DNA from: Lachnospiraceae bacterium
GTDB taxonomy: Bacteria > Bacillota > Clostridia > Lachnospirales > Lachnospiraceae
Assembly: GCA_900766575.1 (NCBI GenBank)
Contig: CAAFVW010000155.1
Location: 1-5,293, forward strand
Direction of reading: 5' to 3'
DNA length: 5,293 nt
Shown: positions 1 through 5,293 of the stretch, piece by piece
How positions within the stretch are numbered: position 1 is the first letter of the stretch
Layout: every line of letters starts with the position of its first letter
Program-made: the position numbers and the translations under genes
The notes under the pieces: generated by a model
Told to the model about the DNA's origin: nothing
The model's database searches: none
What the model saw: the letters and a program-made list of their open reading frames with translations, nothing else

Positions 1-4
1 GTTT

Positions 5-10
5 TATAAT
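5..10 (+). promoter_or_regulatory. gdhA: Probable -10 box of the gdhA promoter
   Basis: A perfect TATAAT hexamer lies 59 bases upstream of the chosen gdhA start. Transcription would begin near position 17, giving a short leader of about 53 nt. The matching -35 box would lie before the window, so only half of the promoter can be seen, and the call rests on one hexamer in AT-rich DNA. Confidence 0.45.
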
Positions 11-17
11 AAAGCAT

Positions 18-36
18 ATGGCAACCAGGTTGTCAT
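18..36. promoter_or_regulatory. 19-bp near-perfect palindrome, candidate operator of gdhA
   Basis: ATGGCAACCAGGTTGTCAT reads as two 9-base arms around a central A, with only one non-complementary position (G21 against T33, a wobble pair in RNA). It starts 7 bases after the TATAAT box and covers the predicted transcription start, where a bound dimeric repressor would block initiation. As RNA it could instead form an 8-bp hairpin with a CAG loop near the 5' end of the message. Which protein, if any, binds it cannot be told from the sequence. Confidence 0.45.
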
Positions 37-69
37 GAATCTGTATACCAATTGAAGGAGGACATTCAA

Positions 70-1416
70 ATGTCATATGTTGATGAAGTATTTGATATGG
101 TAGTAGCAAAGAATCCTGCACAGCCCGAGTTCCACCAGGCAGTCAAAGAGGTTCTGGAATCTCTTCGTGTGGTGATCGAGGCAAATGAAGAAAAGTATCG
201 TAAGGACGCTCTGCTGGAGAGACTGGTAACTCCCGAGAGACAGATCCTGTTCCGTGTACCCTGGGTGGATGACAAGGGTCAGGTTCAGGTAAACAACGGT
301 TTCCGTGTACAGTTTAATTCCGCAATCGGACCTTACAAGGGAGGTTTACGTTTACATCCTTCTGTAAACTTAGGTATTATCAAGTTCCTTGGTTTTGAGC
401 AGACCTTCAAGAACTCCCTGACCGGTCTGCCGATCGGTGGCGGCAAGGGTGGTTCCGATTTCGATCCCAAGGGTAAATCCGACAGAGAAATTATGGCTTT
501 CTGCCAGAGCTTCATCACAGAACTTTACAAATATATCGGAGCTGATACTGATGTTCCCGCAGGTGATATCGGTACTGGCGCAAGAGAGATCGGTTATATG
601 TACGGACAGTACAAGAGACTGACCGGCCTGTATGAGGGTGTTCTGACCGGTAAGGGATTAAGCTACGGCGGATCCCTGGCCAGAACCGAAGCAACCGGTT
701 ATGGTCTGCTGTATCTGACCGAGGAAATGTTAAAGTGCAACGGCAAGGATATTGCAGGCAAGACGGTAGCTGTATCCGGTGCAGGTAACGTAGCTATCTA
801 CGCTATCCAGAAGGCTGAACAGCTGGGCGCTAAGGTTGTAACCTGTTCTGATTCTACCGGTTGGATCTATGATCCGGAAGGTATTGATGTAGCGCTTCTG
901 CAGGAAGTAAAGGAAGTAAAGCGTGCAAGACTGACTGAGTATGCAACTGCAAGACCCAGTGCGCAGTACCATGAGAAGAAGAACGGTGAGCACGGCGTAT
1001 GGACTGTAAAATGTGACGTGGCTCTTCCCTGCGCAACCCAGAACGAACTGGATCTGGAGGATGCAAAGCAGCTGGTTGCTAACGGTGTATTCGCTGTAGC
1101 AGAGGGCGCTAACATGCCTACCACCATGGAAGCTACAGAGTACTTCCAGAAGAATGGCATTCTGTTCTGCCCTGGCAAAGCTTCTAATGCAGGTGGTGTA
1201 GCTACCTCCGCTCTGGAGATGAGCCAGAACAGTGAGAGACTTTCCTGGACTTTCGAAGAAGTAGATGCCAAGCTGAAGACTATCATGGTTAATATTTTCC
1301 ACAACCTGGATGACGCAGCTAAGAAGTACGGCATGGAAGGCAACTACGTAGCAGGCGCTAACATCGCAGGCTTCCTGAAGGTTGCAGATGCCATGACTGC
1401 TCAGGGTATTGTATAG
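70..1416 (+). CDS. gdhA: NADP-type glutamate dehydrogenase (EC 1.4.1.4)
   Basis: This cytosolic enzyme reductively aminates 2-oxoglutarate with ammonium to give glutamate and works as a hexamer in this family. The product is 448 residues, the usual length for the small bacterial hexameric class. The N-terminal substrate domain shows PYKGGLRLHPSVN (K90), the QTFKNSLTGLPIGGGKGGSD stretch (K114 and catalytic K126) and PAGDIGTGAREIGY (D166); these match C. symbiosum Lys89, Lys113, Lys125 and Asp165. The Rossmann domain begins near residue 228 with the dinucleotide loop GAGNVA (237-242). NADP preference is inferred from A238, S262 and T263, where the NAD-specific C. symbiosum enzyme has Phe238, Pro262 and Asp263; CSDSTG also resembles the E. 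coli NADP enzyme. The start is the ATG at 70 because AAGGAGG (55-61) sits 8 bases before it; an in-frame TTG at 52 overlaps that site and is unlikely. It appears monocistronic: its own promoter signal precedes it and a strong terminator follows. Confidence 0.97.
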   Translation: MSYVDEVFDMVVAKNPAQPEFHQAVKEVLESLRVVIEANEEKYRKDALLERLVTPERQILFRVPWVDDKGQVQVNNGFRVQFNSAIGPYKGGLRLHPSVNLGIIKFLGFEQTFKNSLTGLPIGGGKGGSDFDPKGKSDREIMAFCQSFITELYKYIGADTDVPAGDIGTGAREIGYMYGQYKRLTGLYEGVLTGKGLSYGGSLARTEATGYGLLYLTEEMLKCNGKDIAGKTVAVSGAGNVAIYAIQKAEQLGAKVVTCSDSTGWIYDPEGIDVALLQEVKEVKRARLTEYATARPSAQYHEKKNGEHGVWTVKCDVALPCATQNELDLEDAKQLVANGVFAVAEGANMPTTMEATEYFQKNGILFCPGKASNAGGVATSALEMSQNSERLSWTFEEVDAKLKTIMVNIFHNLDDAAKKYGMEGNYVAGANIAGFLKVADAMTAQGIV

Positions 1417-1452
1417 TAAGTAATCCAAATTCTATATAAGCAAAATAATAAG

Positions 1453-1494
1453 AGTGCTGCATATGACCGAAAAGGTGTATGCAGCACTTTTTTT
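1453..1494 (+). terminator. Intrinsic terminator of gdhA
   Basis: An 11-bp uninterrupted stem (1453-1463 with 1478-1488) is extended by a wobble pair and a short inner stem closed by a GAAAA loop. It is followed by seven T residues (1488-1494). It lies 37 bases after the gdhA stop. Read on the minus strand, the same hairpin is followed by a T-rich stretch (CTTATTATTTTG), so it probably also stops transcripts running out of the convergent penicillin-binding protein gene. Confidence 0.9.
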
Positions 1495-1505
1495 AAACAT
1501 ATATA

Positions 1506-1548
1506 ACAGTCCCTGTAAAACCGCTGAATGCAGTAATACAGGGACTGT
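1506..1548 (-). terminator. Hairpin terminator after the penicillin-binding protein gene
   Basis: A perfect 12-bp stem, ACAGTCCCTGTA paired with TACAGGGACTGT, encloses a 19-base loop that has its own small CTG/CAG stem. It begins 18 bases past the stop of the minus-strand gene. The tail on the minus strand (TATATATGTTT) is only moderately T-rich, so it may act together with the neighbouring hairpin at 1453-1488. It could also protect the 3' end of the mRNA. Confidence 0.65.
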
Positions 1549-1566
1549 ATTGTATTTAAAGTTAAG

Positions 1567-4236
1567 TTATTCTGCAGGCTGCTGTGCGGCTGCATTTCTG
1601 GCATTAATCTCAGCCTGCTGTTGATTGATCACAGCTTCATAATCCGGATTGGCGAAGAAAGCGGCATCATGCTCACATTGACTTCTGGTGTTCGGTGTGC
1701 TGACGGTCTGTGTGCCGTCCGGATTGTTGATGATAACGGTGGAACCCTGCTGTAATGCGGGATCCTCTACCAAAGGCATCGTAGCGACTCCGGTGTATTT
1801 GAACGGGCAGTCCGGGCTTGCAGGTAATCCATCGTAAGCACAGATCTCCCCCTGATAATGAACATCACAGCTTTCCGTAGGCTGGGTTCCTTCTGCAAAA
1901 TATTCTGTGTAGACGGAACCATCACAGAGACCGGGAATCGGAAGCTTACCGGACTGGGAACATACCGCAACCTGTACGATTCCGGAGGGAACCGGGAACT
2001 GGGTATTGGGCAGATCCTCATGGACACGCTTCATGACTTTACGCCATAATGTCTTGGAAACACCGTCTTCCGCACTGTTTAAGTCTACGTTGTTGTCATA
2101 ACCAGTCCAGGTAGCGGCAGTGTAATAAGGCGTGTAACCGGCAAACCATGCATCGGTAGGTCCGGTCGTAGTACCGGTCTTACCGGCGATGGCCATTCCG
2201 CCGAAGTTGACTTTTCCACCAGTACCGGAAGTAACTACATCCTGCATGGCACTGGTCAGCAGGAAAGCAGTGGTTTCCTTGATGACCTGTCTGGTCTCGG
2301 GATTGGTGTTGTCCAGAATTACATTACCATCGGAATCGGTAACTCTGGTATACAGCTTCGGGGTGACATAAGTGCCGCCATTGGCGATGGCAGCATAGGC
2401 ACCAGTCAGCTCATAAGGTGTAACACCATAAGTCAGACCGCCCAGAGCCAGGGACTGGTTTACATCGGACTTGATCTCGTTGCCGATCTGTACACCGTCC
2501 GTCAAGGTGGTGAAGCCGAAGTTCAGCAGATAATCATAACCAAGTCTCGGTGTGATTACGGTAATATTTTTGACAGCGATAATATTCAGTGAATCACGGA
2601 TCGCACTCCGGATATTCTGGATACCACGGTAGCCAGATTTGTACCAGTTACGCACGGGAGTACCGTCTGCATAATTGAACGGTGCATCATTATAAACAGT
2701 AGCCAGAGTCTTGCCGGCACTGTCCAGCGCGGGGGCGTAGGATGCCAGAACCTTGAAGGTGGAACCCGGCAGACGCTTGGCACTGGTGGCACGGTTCAGG
2801 GTTCTACGACCTTCCTTGGCACCGCGTCCGCCGATCATGGCTACCACATAGCCGGTGCTCTGTTCTTCGATGACCATAGCGGACTGGGGCTGGGGAGTCA
2901 TGGAAATAGTTTCTTCGTAATTATCTGCATTGTCTTCCACACCCAGCTGTGCCATCATTGCGGAACGGTAGGTGTCCACAGCAGCATAGGCATCATCCTG
3001 GGAAGAGAAGATCAGGTTGAATTTCGCATTCTGGTTCTGCTTGAACCAGGTCATCATATTTTCCTTACTGAAGTTATTCTTCGTTCCGTCAGGAGAAGTA
3101 ATGGTAAGTGCGTAGTTCAGATACCATTTTACATTCTCAGGATAGTTGGAAGGATCTGCGTATTCCTCGTTCAGGATATTCTGAATCTTGGGATCCAGAG
3201 TGGATTCCACACGTAAGCCACCGGAAGTAAGCAGTGTCTCTGCCATGGTTTCATTATAACCGGCGAGGATCAGATCCTGTTTCACCTGTTCGTATACCGC
3301 ATCGGAGAAGTAGGAACCGGTGGTGGCGTTGGCTTCCTGATAATCAATGTCGTACAGGCCGATGCGCTCGTATACCGCATCAGTATCCGCTATGGCTTCG
3401 TCGAACTGTGCCTGGGTGATAAAGTTAAGCTCCAGCATTTTCTTCAGACATGTCTCACGACGTTTTACATTCTCTTCCGGATGGCGGATGGGATTGTATT
3501 TCGAAGGATTCTGCGTGATACTGGCAATGACCGCACATTCGGAAATGGTCAGTTCGCTGCAGTGTTTACCGAAGTAACGTAAGGAGGCGGATTCCACACC
3601 CAGGGTGTTCTGACCCAGGTTGATGGCATTCATATAACGCAGCAGGATCTCGTCCTTGGAGTAGTACTTTGTAATCTCCAGTGCCAGGTACTGCTCCTGA
3701 ATCTTACGCTTGATTTTTTTGATCTTGTTATTACCCTCGGAGGTCCAGTCCGTAAAGACGGTATTTTTCAGAAGCTGCTGGGTAATGGTACTGGCACCCT
3801 GGGCTTCTTCACCGCCGGTCTTTAAAAACTGATAACCGGCACGGATAATACTCTTGAAGTCGATACCGTTGTGCTGATAGAAACGTTCATCCTCGATGGC
3901 TACGAAAGCTTTGCCCATGTAGTCAGGAATCTCGTCCATGCCTACGGAGAGACGGTTGGAGTTGGTGCTGACGTACTGGTCGATCTCATTGCCCTCTCTG
4001 TCATAGACAATGGTGGCTTCACCGGAGGCCACAACATCCGACAGACGGATCGTGGGGGTGGAAGAGAGGATCCCCCGGAAAGCACCGATACCGGCAGCTG
4101 CGCCACAGATGCCGACACCAACGATGGCTGCCAGCAGAACCTTGACACAGGTCAGGGCGATTTTTCTTCCCCATTTTTGTGATTTAGAATTGAGTGTCTT
4201 CTGTTTTACACGGACACCTTTTTTACCATAATTCAT
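1567..4236 (-). CDS. Class A penicillin-binding protein (PBP1A family)
   Basis: This bifunctional peptidoglycan synthase of 889 residues polymerises lipid II into glycan strands and cross-links the peptides outside the membrane. A basic cytoplasmic tail (1-25) precedes one membrane anchor (about 26-52). The GT51 transglycosylase domain shows EDERFYQHNGID (E115 catalytic), GASTITQQLLKN (147-158), RKIQEQYLALE (E181) and NPSKYNP (243-249). The transpeptidase domain has all three active-site motifs: STFK with S492 as the acylated serine, SLN (549-551) and KTGT (686-689). A linker insertion of about 90 residues (356-450) separates the domains, and the C-terminal region from 755 has six cysteines and ends in a Gln/Ala-rich tail. 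The start ATG has AGAAAGGA about 8 bases upstream and a promoter of its own. It is convergent with gdhA and divergent from yigZ, so it is probably a single-gene unit. The symbol is left blank because ponA, mrcA and pbp names are all used for this family; the function is secure. Confidence 0.96.
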   Translation of the reverse strand: MNYGKKGVRVKQKTLNSKSQKWGRKIALTCVKVLLAAIVGVGICGAAAGIGAFRGILSSTPTIRLSDVVASGEATIVYDREGNEIDQYVSTNSNRLSVGMDEIPDYMGKAFVAIEDERFYQHNGIDFKSIIRAGYQFLKTGGEEAQGASTITQQLLKNTVFTDWTSEGNNKIKKIKRKIQEQYLALEITKYYSKDEILLRYMNAINLGQNTLGVESASLRYFGKHCSELTISECAVIASITQNPSKYNPIRHPEENVKRRETCLKKMLELNFITQAQFDEAIADTDAVYERIGLYDIDYQEANATTGSYFSDAVYEQVKQDLILAGYNETMAETLLTSGGLRVESTLDPKIQNILNEEYADPSNYPENVKWYLNYALTITSPDGTKNNFSKENMMTWFKQNQNAKFNLIFSSQDDAYAAVDTYRSAMMAQLGVEDNADNYEETISMTPQPQSAMVIEEQSTGYVVAMIGGRGAKEGRRTLNRATSAKRLPGSTFKVLASYAPALDSAGKTLATVYNDAPFNYADGTPVRNWYKSGYRGIQNIRSAIRDSLNIIAVKNITVITPRLGYDYLLNFGFTTLTDGVQIGNEIKSDVNQSLALGGLTYGVTPYELTGAYAAIANGGTYVTPKLYTRVTDSDGNVILDNTNPETRQVIKETTAFLLTSAMQDVVTSGTGGKVNFGGMAIAGKTGTTTGPTDAWFAGYTPYYTAATWTGYDNNVDLNSAEDGVSKTLWRKVMKRVHEDLPNTQFPVPSGIVQVAVCSQSGKLPIPGLCDGSVYTEYFAEGTQPTESCDVHYQGEICAYDGLPASPDCPFKYTGVATMPLVEDPALQQGSTVIINNPDGTQTVSTPNTRSQCEHDAAFFANPDYEAVINQQQAEINARNAAAQQPAE

Positions 4237-4273
4237 AAAACAAGTCCTTTCTGCCTGAGATACAGACGAAAAT

Positions 4274-4302
4274 ATTATACCAAATAAAATTATGTAAATA
4301 AA
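4274..4302 (-). promoter_or_regulatory. Promoter of the penicillin-binding protein gene
   Basis: On the minus strand a perfect TATAAT (4279-4274) is preceded by TGG, making an extended -10 element. With a 17-base spacer the -35 hexamer is TTTATT (4302-4297), a weak match to TTGACA, which fits an extended -10 promoter. Transcription would start near 4267, about 30 bases upstream of the ATG. Confidence 0.7.
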
Positions 4303-4308
4303 GGTTTT

Positions 4309-4369
4309 CTTGCCATTCTTTAGAATTACTTAATAACAGTTTCTATAAGGGTTTCACATTTTTGGCAAG
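4309..4369. repeat. 7-bp inverted repeat between the divergent promoters
   Basis: CTTGCCA (4309-4315) and TGGCAAG (4363-4369) are perfect inverted copies, separated by 47 bases. One copy lies just upstream of the -35 region of the minus-strand promoter; the other lies between the -35 and -10 boxes of the plus-strand promoter. That placement would suit a shared regulator, but repeats this short can arise by chance. Confidence 0.3.
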
Positions 4370-4381
4370 TTATGCTACACT
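4353..4381 (+). promoter_or_regulatory. yigZ: Promoter of yigZ
   Basis: TTCACA (five of six consensus bases) and TACACT (four of six) are separated by exactly 17 bases, and TGC directly before the -10 box gives an extended -10. Transcription would start near 4388, leaving a leader of about 80 nt. This placement rules out the in-frame ATG at 4372, which lies inside the promoter, as the yigZ start. Confidence 0.7.
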
Positions 4382-4467
4382 TAATCTTAATTAAGAAAAA
4401 CCGAATGCATACGGGGTTAAGGAACTGGAAAGCTACGGGTTACCGAAAGACATGGAGATTTATGGAT

Positions 4468-5115
4468 ATGAGTGAAACAAATAACACAGACAGCTACAGA
4501 GTGCTTTTGTCCGGTGGTGAGGGCGAGATCGTGGAGAAAAAATCCCGGTTCATTGCTACGATCCGCAAATGTGAGACAGAGGAAGAGGCGGCAGCTTTTA
4601 TAGAAGAAATGAAGAAAAAATACTGGGATGCCAGACACAACTGCTCGGCATTTGTTATAGGAAGCAGAGGAGAACTGACAAGGTGCAGTGATGACGGAGA
4701 ACCCTCCGGCACGGCGGGCAGACCGATGCTGGAAGTACTGACAGGTTCCGGAATCCGTAACATTGCGGTGGTAGTGACGAGATATTTCGGTGGGACGTTG
4801 CTGGGAACCGGAGGGCTGGTGCAGGCTTATACCCAGGCTGTGAAAGCAGGACTGGAGCACTGCGAGACCGGTGTTATGCGGAAAGGCTGTGAGCTGGAAG
4901 TGACCACCGATTATAATGATGTCGGGAAACTGCAATATTATTTCGGACAGAACGGTATCGTTCCGGCGGACAGTATCTATGCCGAAAACGTAAAATTTAT
5001 TTTACTTATCCCGGTCGAAAAAGTGGAAAACCTCAGGAAAAACCTGGTAGAAACCACTTGCGGAAAGGTAAAAATTGAGAAATTGAAAGACACTTATTTC
5101 ATTGACAAAGAATAG
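4468..5115 (+). CDS. yigZ: YigZ/IMPACT-family protein (UPF0029)
   Basis: This 215-residue protein belongs to the family of E. coli YigZ and B. subtilis YvyE; the eukaryotic relative IMPACT acts in translational control, but the bacterial role is not settled. The N-terminal UPF0029 domain (about 15-130) starts with GGEGEIVEKKSRFIA, contains RCSDDGEPSGTAGRP (72-86) and carries the family signature ending in NIAVVVTRYFGGTLLGTGG (98-116). The C-terminal part (about 142-200) fits the small DUF1949 domain, which has an elongation-factor-G-like fold. The reading frame stays open back to 4372, but the upstream residues are unlike the family and that ATG is inside the promoter. ATG 4468 is preferred because GGAG (4454-4457) lies 10 bases upstream; ATG 4462, only 4 bases after it, is the main alternative and would add two residues. 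The gene is divergent from the penicillin-binding protein gene, and no terminator is visible between it and the next gene. Confidence 0.93.
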   Translation: MSETNNTDSYRVLLSGGEGEIVEKKSRFIATIRKCETEEEAAAFIEEMKKKYWDARHNCSAFVIGSRGELTRCSDDGEPSGTAGRPMLEVLTGSGIRNIAVVVTRYFGGTLLGTGGLVQAYTQAVKAGLEHCETGVMRKGCELEVTTDYNDVGKLQYYFGQNGIVPADSIYAENVKFILLIPVEKVENLRKNLVETTCGKVKIEKLKDTYFIDKE

Positions 5116-5130
5116 TCAAAAAGTTACAAT
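5102..5130 (+). promoter_or_regulatory. Strong promoter for the gene at the right edge
   Basis: A perfect -35 box TTGACA (5102-5107) and a five-of-six -10 box TACAAT (5125-5130) are separated by exactly 17 bases. The -35 box is embedded in the last codons of yigZ (Ile-Asp-Lys). The predicted transcription start is near 5137, so the next gene can be expressed independently of yigZ. Confidence 0.75.
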
Positions 5131-5136
5131 AAAACA

Positions 5137-5270
5137 TAGCGGTATTGTGATTCCATGAGGAAAGGTGGTGGTTTTTATGAAGTGTACACAGAAAAGCTCT
5201 GACAACCCACTTCCGGGGCGAAGTTGCCATGTAAGTTACACCCATAGAAAACATCATAAGGAGGATCATC
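5137..5270 (+). other. Long structured 5' leader of the downstream gene
   Basis: About 134 bases separate the predicted transcription start from the start codon. CACTTC (5208-5213) can pair with GAAGTG upstream (5179-5184), or its last five bases can pair with GAAGT downstream (5220-5224) around a CGGGGC loop; the two pairings exclude each other. The second hairpin can be extended outward through TGACAA (5200-5205) and TTGCCA (5224-5229) with an internal loop and one mismatch. I recognise no known riboswitch or T-box consensus, and there is no T-run to mark an attenuator terminator. Confidence 0.4.
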
Positions 5271-5293
5271 ATGGAACAGATCAAAGAACTGGA
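5271..5293 (+). CDS. Start of an unidentified gene, cut by the window edge
   Basis: An ATG is preceded by a perfect AAGGAGG (5258-5264) with a 6-base spacer, the best ribosome binding site in the window beside that of gdhA. Only seven complete codons are visible (MEQIKEL), too few to name a family. The strong promoter at 5102-5130 and the structured leader indicate a separately controlled gene. Confidence 0.8.

Noticed and set aside
52..69. TTG at 52 as the start of gdhA, adding six residues
   Set aside because: The AAGGAGG ribosome binding site would then fall inside the coding sequence; the ATG at 70 is correctly spaced from it.
730..1428. A 232-codon open frame on the minus strand inside gdhA
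   Set aside because: It lies wholly antisense to a gene with every expected motif, has a Ser/Cys/Leu-rich composition typical of a shadow frame, lacks a recognisable domain and would run across the gdhA stop. Codon bias in highly expressed dehydrogenase genes often leaves such antisense frames open.
3871..4182. A 103-codon plus-strand frame inside the penicillin-binding protein gene
   Set aside because: It is antisense to the membrane anchor and early transglycosylase coding region, with no domain or plausible translation signals; a shadow frame.
4372..4467. ATG at 4372 or 4405 as the start of yigZ
   Set aside because: The first overlaps the extended -10 region of the promoter and lies upstream of the predicted transcription start. 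The second has no ribosome binding site. The extra residues do not resemble the family N-terminus.
5155..5202. A 15-residue frame in the leader (MRKGGGFYEVYTEKL)
   Set aside because: No ribosome binding site precedes it, and it has no run of one amino acid that would suggest an attenuation peptide.
5099..5284. A minus-strand frame of 61 codons at the right edge
   Set aside because: It is antisense to the end of yigZ, the promoter and the leader, and has no supporting ribosome binding site or recognisable content.
5177..5293. A small Cys/His-rich frame (MKCTQKSSDN...) running from 5177 out of the window
   Set aside because: Its ribosome binding site is only moderate, its composition is odd, and it overlaps in another frame the far better-supported start at 5271. 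It is probably part of the leader, though the missing sequence prevents a firm decision.
1..5293. Search for CRISPR arrays, insertion sequences, tRNA or rRNA genes and phage or defence genes
   Set aside because: No regularly spaced direct repeats, transposase, terminal inverted repeats with target duplications, or structural RNA signatures were seen; the genes are all common chromosomal families.

Overview
The window looks like ordinary chromosomal housekeeping DNA from a low-to-mid GC Firmicute, most likely a gut Lachnospiraceae member (Clostridium cluster XIVa). The evidence is a glutamate dehydrogenase whose residue numbering matches the Clostridium symbiosum enzyme almost one for one, a Gram-positive-style class A penicillin-binding protein, AAGGAGG-type ribosome binding sites and AT-rich promoters with near-consensus sigma-A boxes. 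The taxonomic placement is inference; no rRNA or marker gene is present.

Layout from left to right: (1) a -10 box and a 19-bp near-perfect palindrome lie upstream of gdhA (70-1416, +), an NADP-type glutamate dehydrogenase. (2) A 150-bp convergent gap (1417-1566) carries two strong hairpins that close gdhA from one side and the next gene from the other. (3) A complete class A (bifunctional) penicillin-binding protein occupies 1567-4236 on the minus strand. (4) A 231-bp divergent gap (4237-4467) holds back-to-back promoters, one for the PBP (-) and one for the next gene (+). (5) A yigZ/IMPACT-family gene (4468-5115, +) follows. (6) A strong promoter with its -35 box inside the last codons of yigZ drives a leader of about 134 nt ending at the ribosome binding site of a further gene, of which only the first 23 bases (5271-5293) are in the window.

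The genes do not form one pathway. GdhA assimilates ammonium into glutamate, the PBP polymerises and cross-links peptidoglycan at the membrane, and YigZ is a conserved cytosolic protein of uncertain, translation-related role. The transcription units appear largely separate: each has its own promoter signal, and gdhA and the PBP converge on shared terminators.

I found no mobile element, CRISPR array, tRNA, rRNA or clearly new system. The points most worth a second look are regulatory: the palindrome before gdhA, related TGGCAA/TGACAA half-sites in all three promoter-bearing regions, and the structured leader at the right edge. Two regions of the PBP (a linker insertion of about 90 residues and a six-cysteine tail) are the most distinctive protein features.
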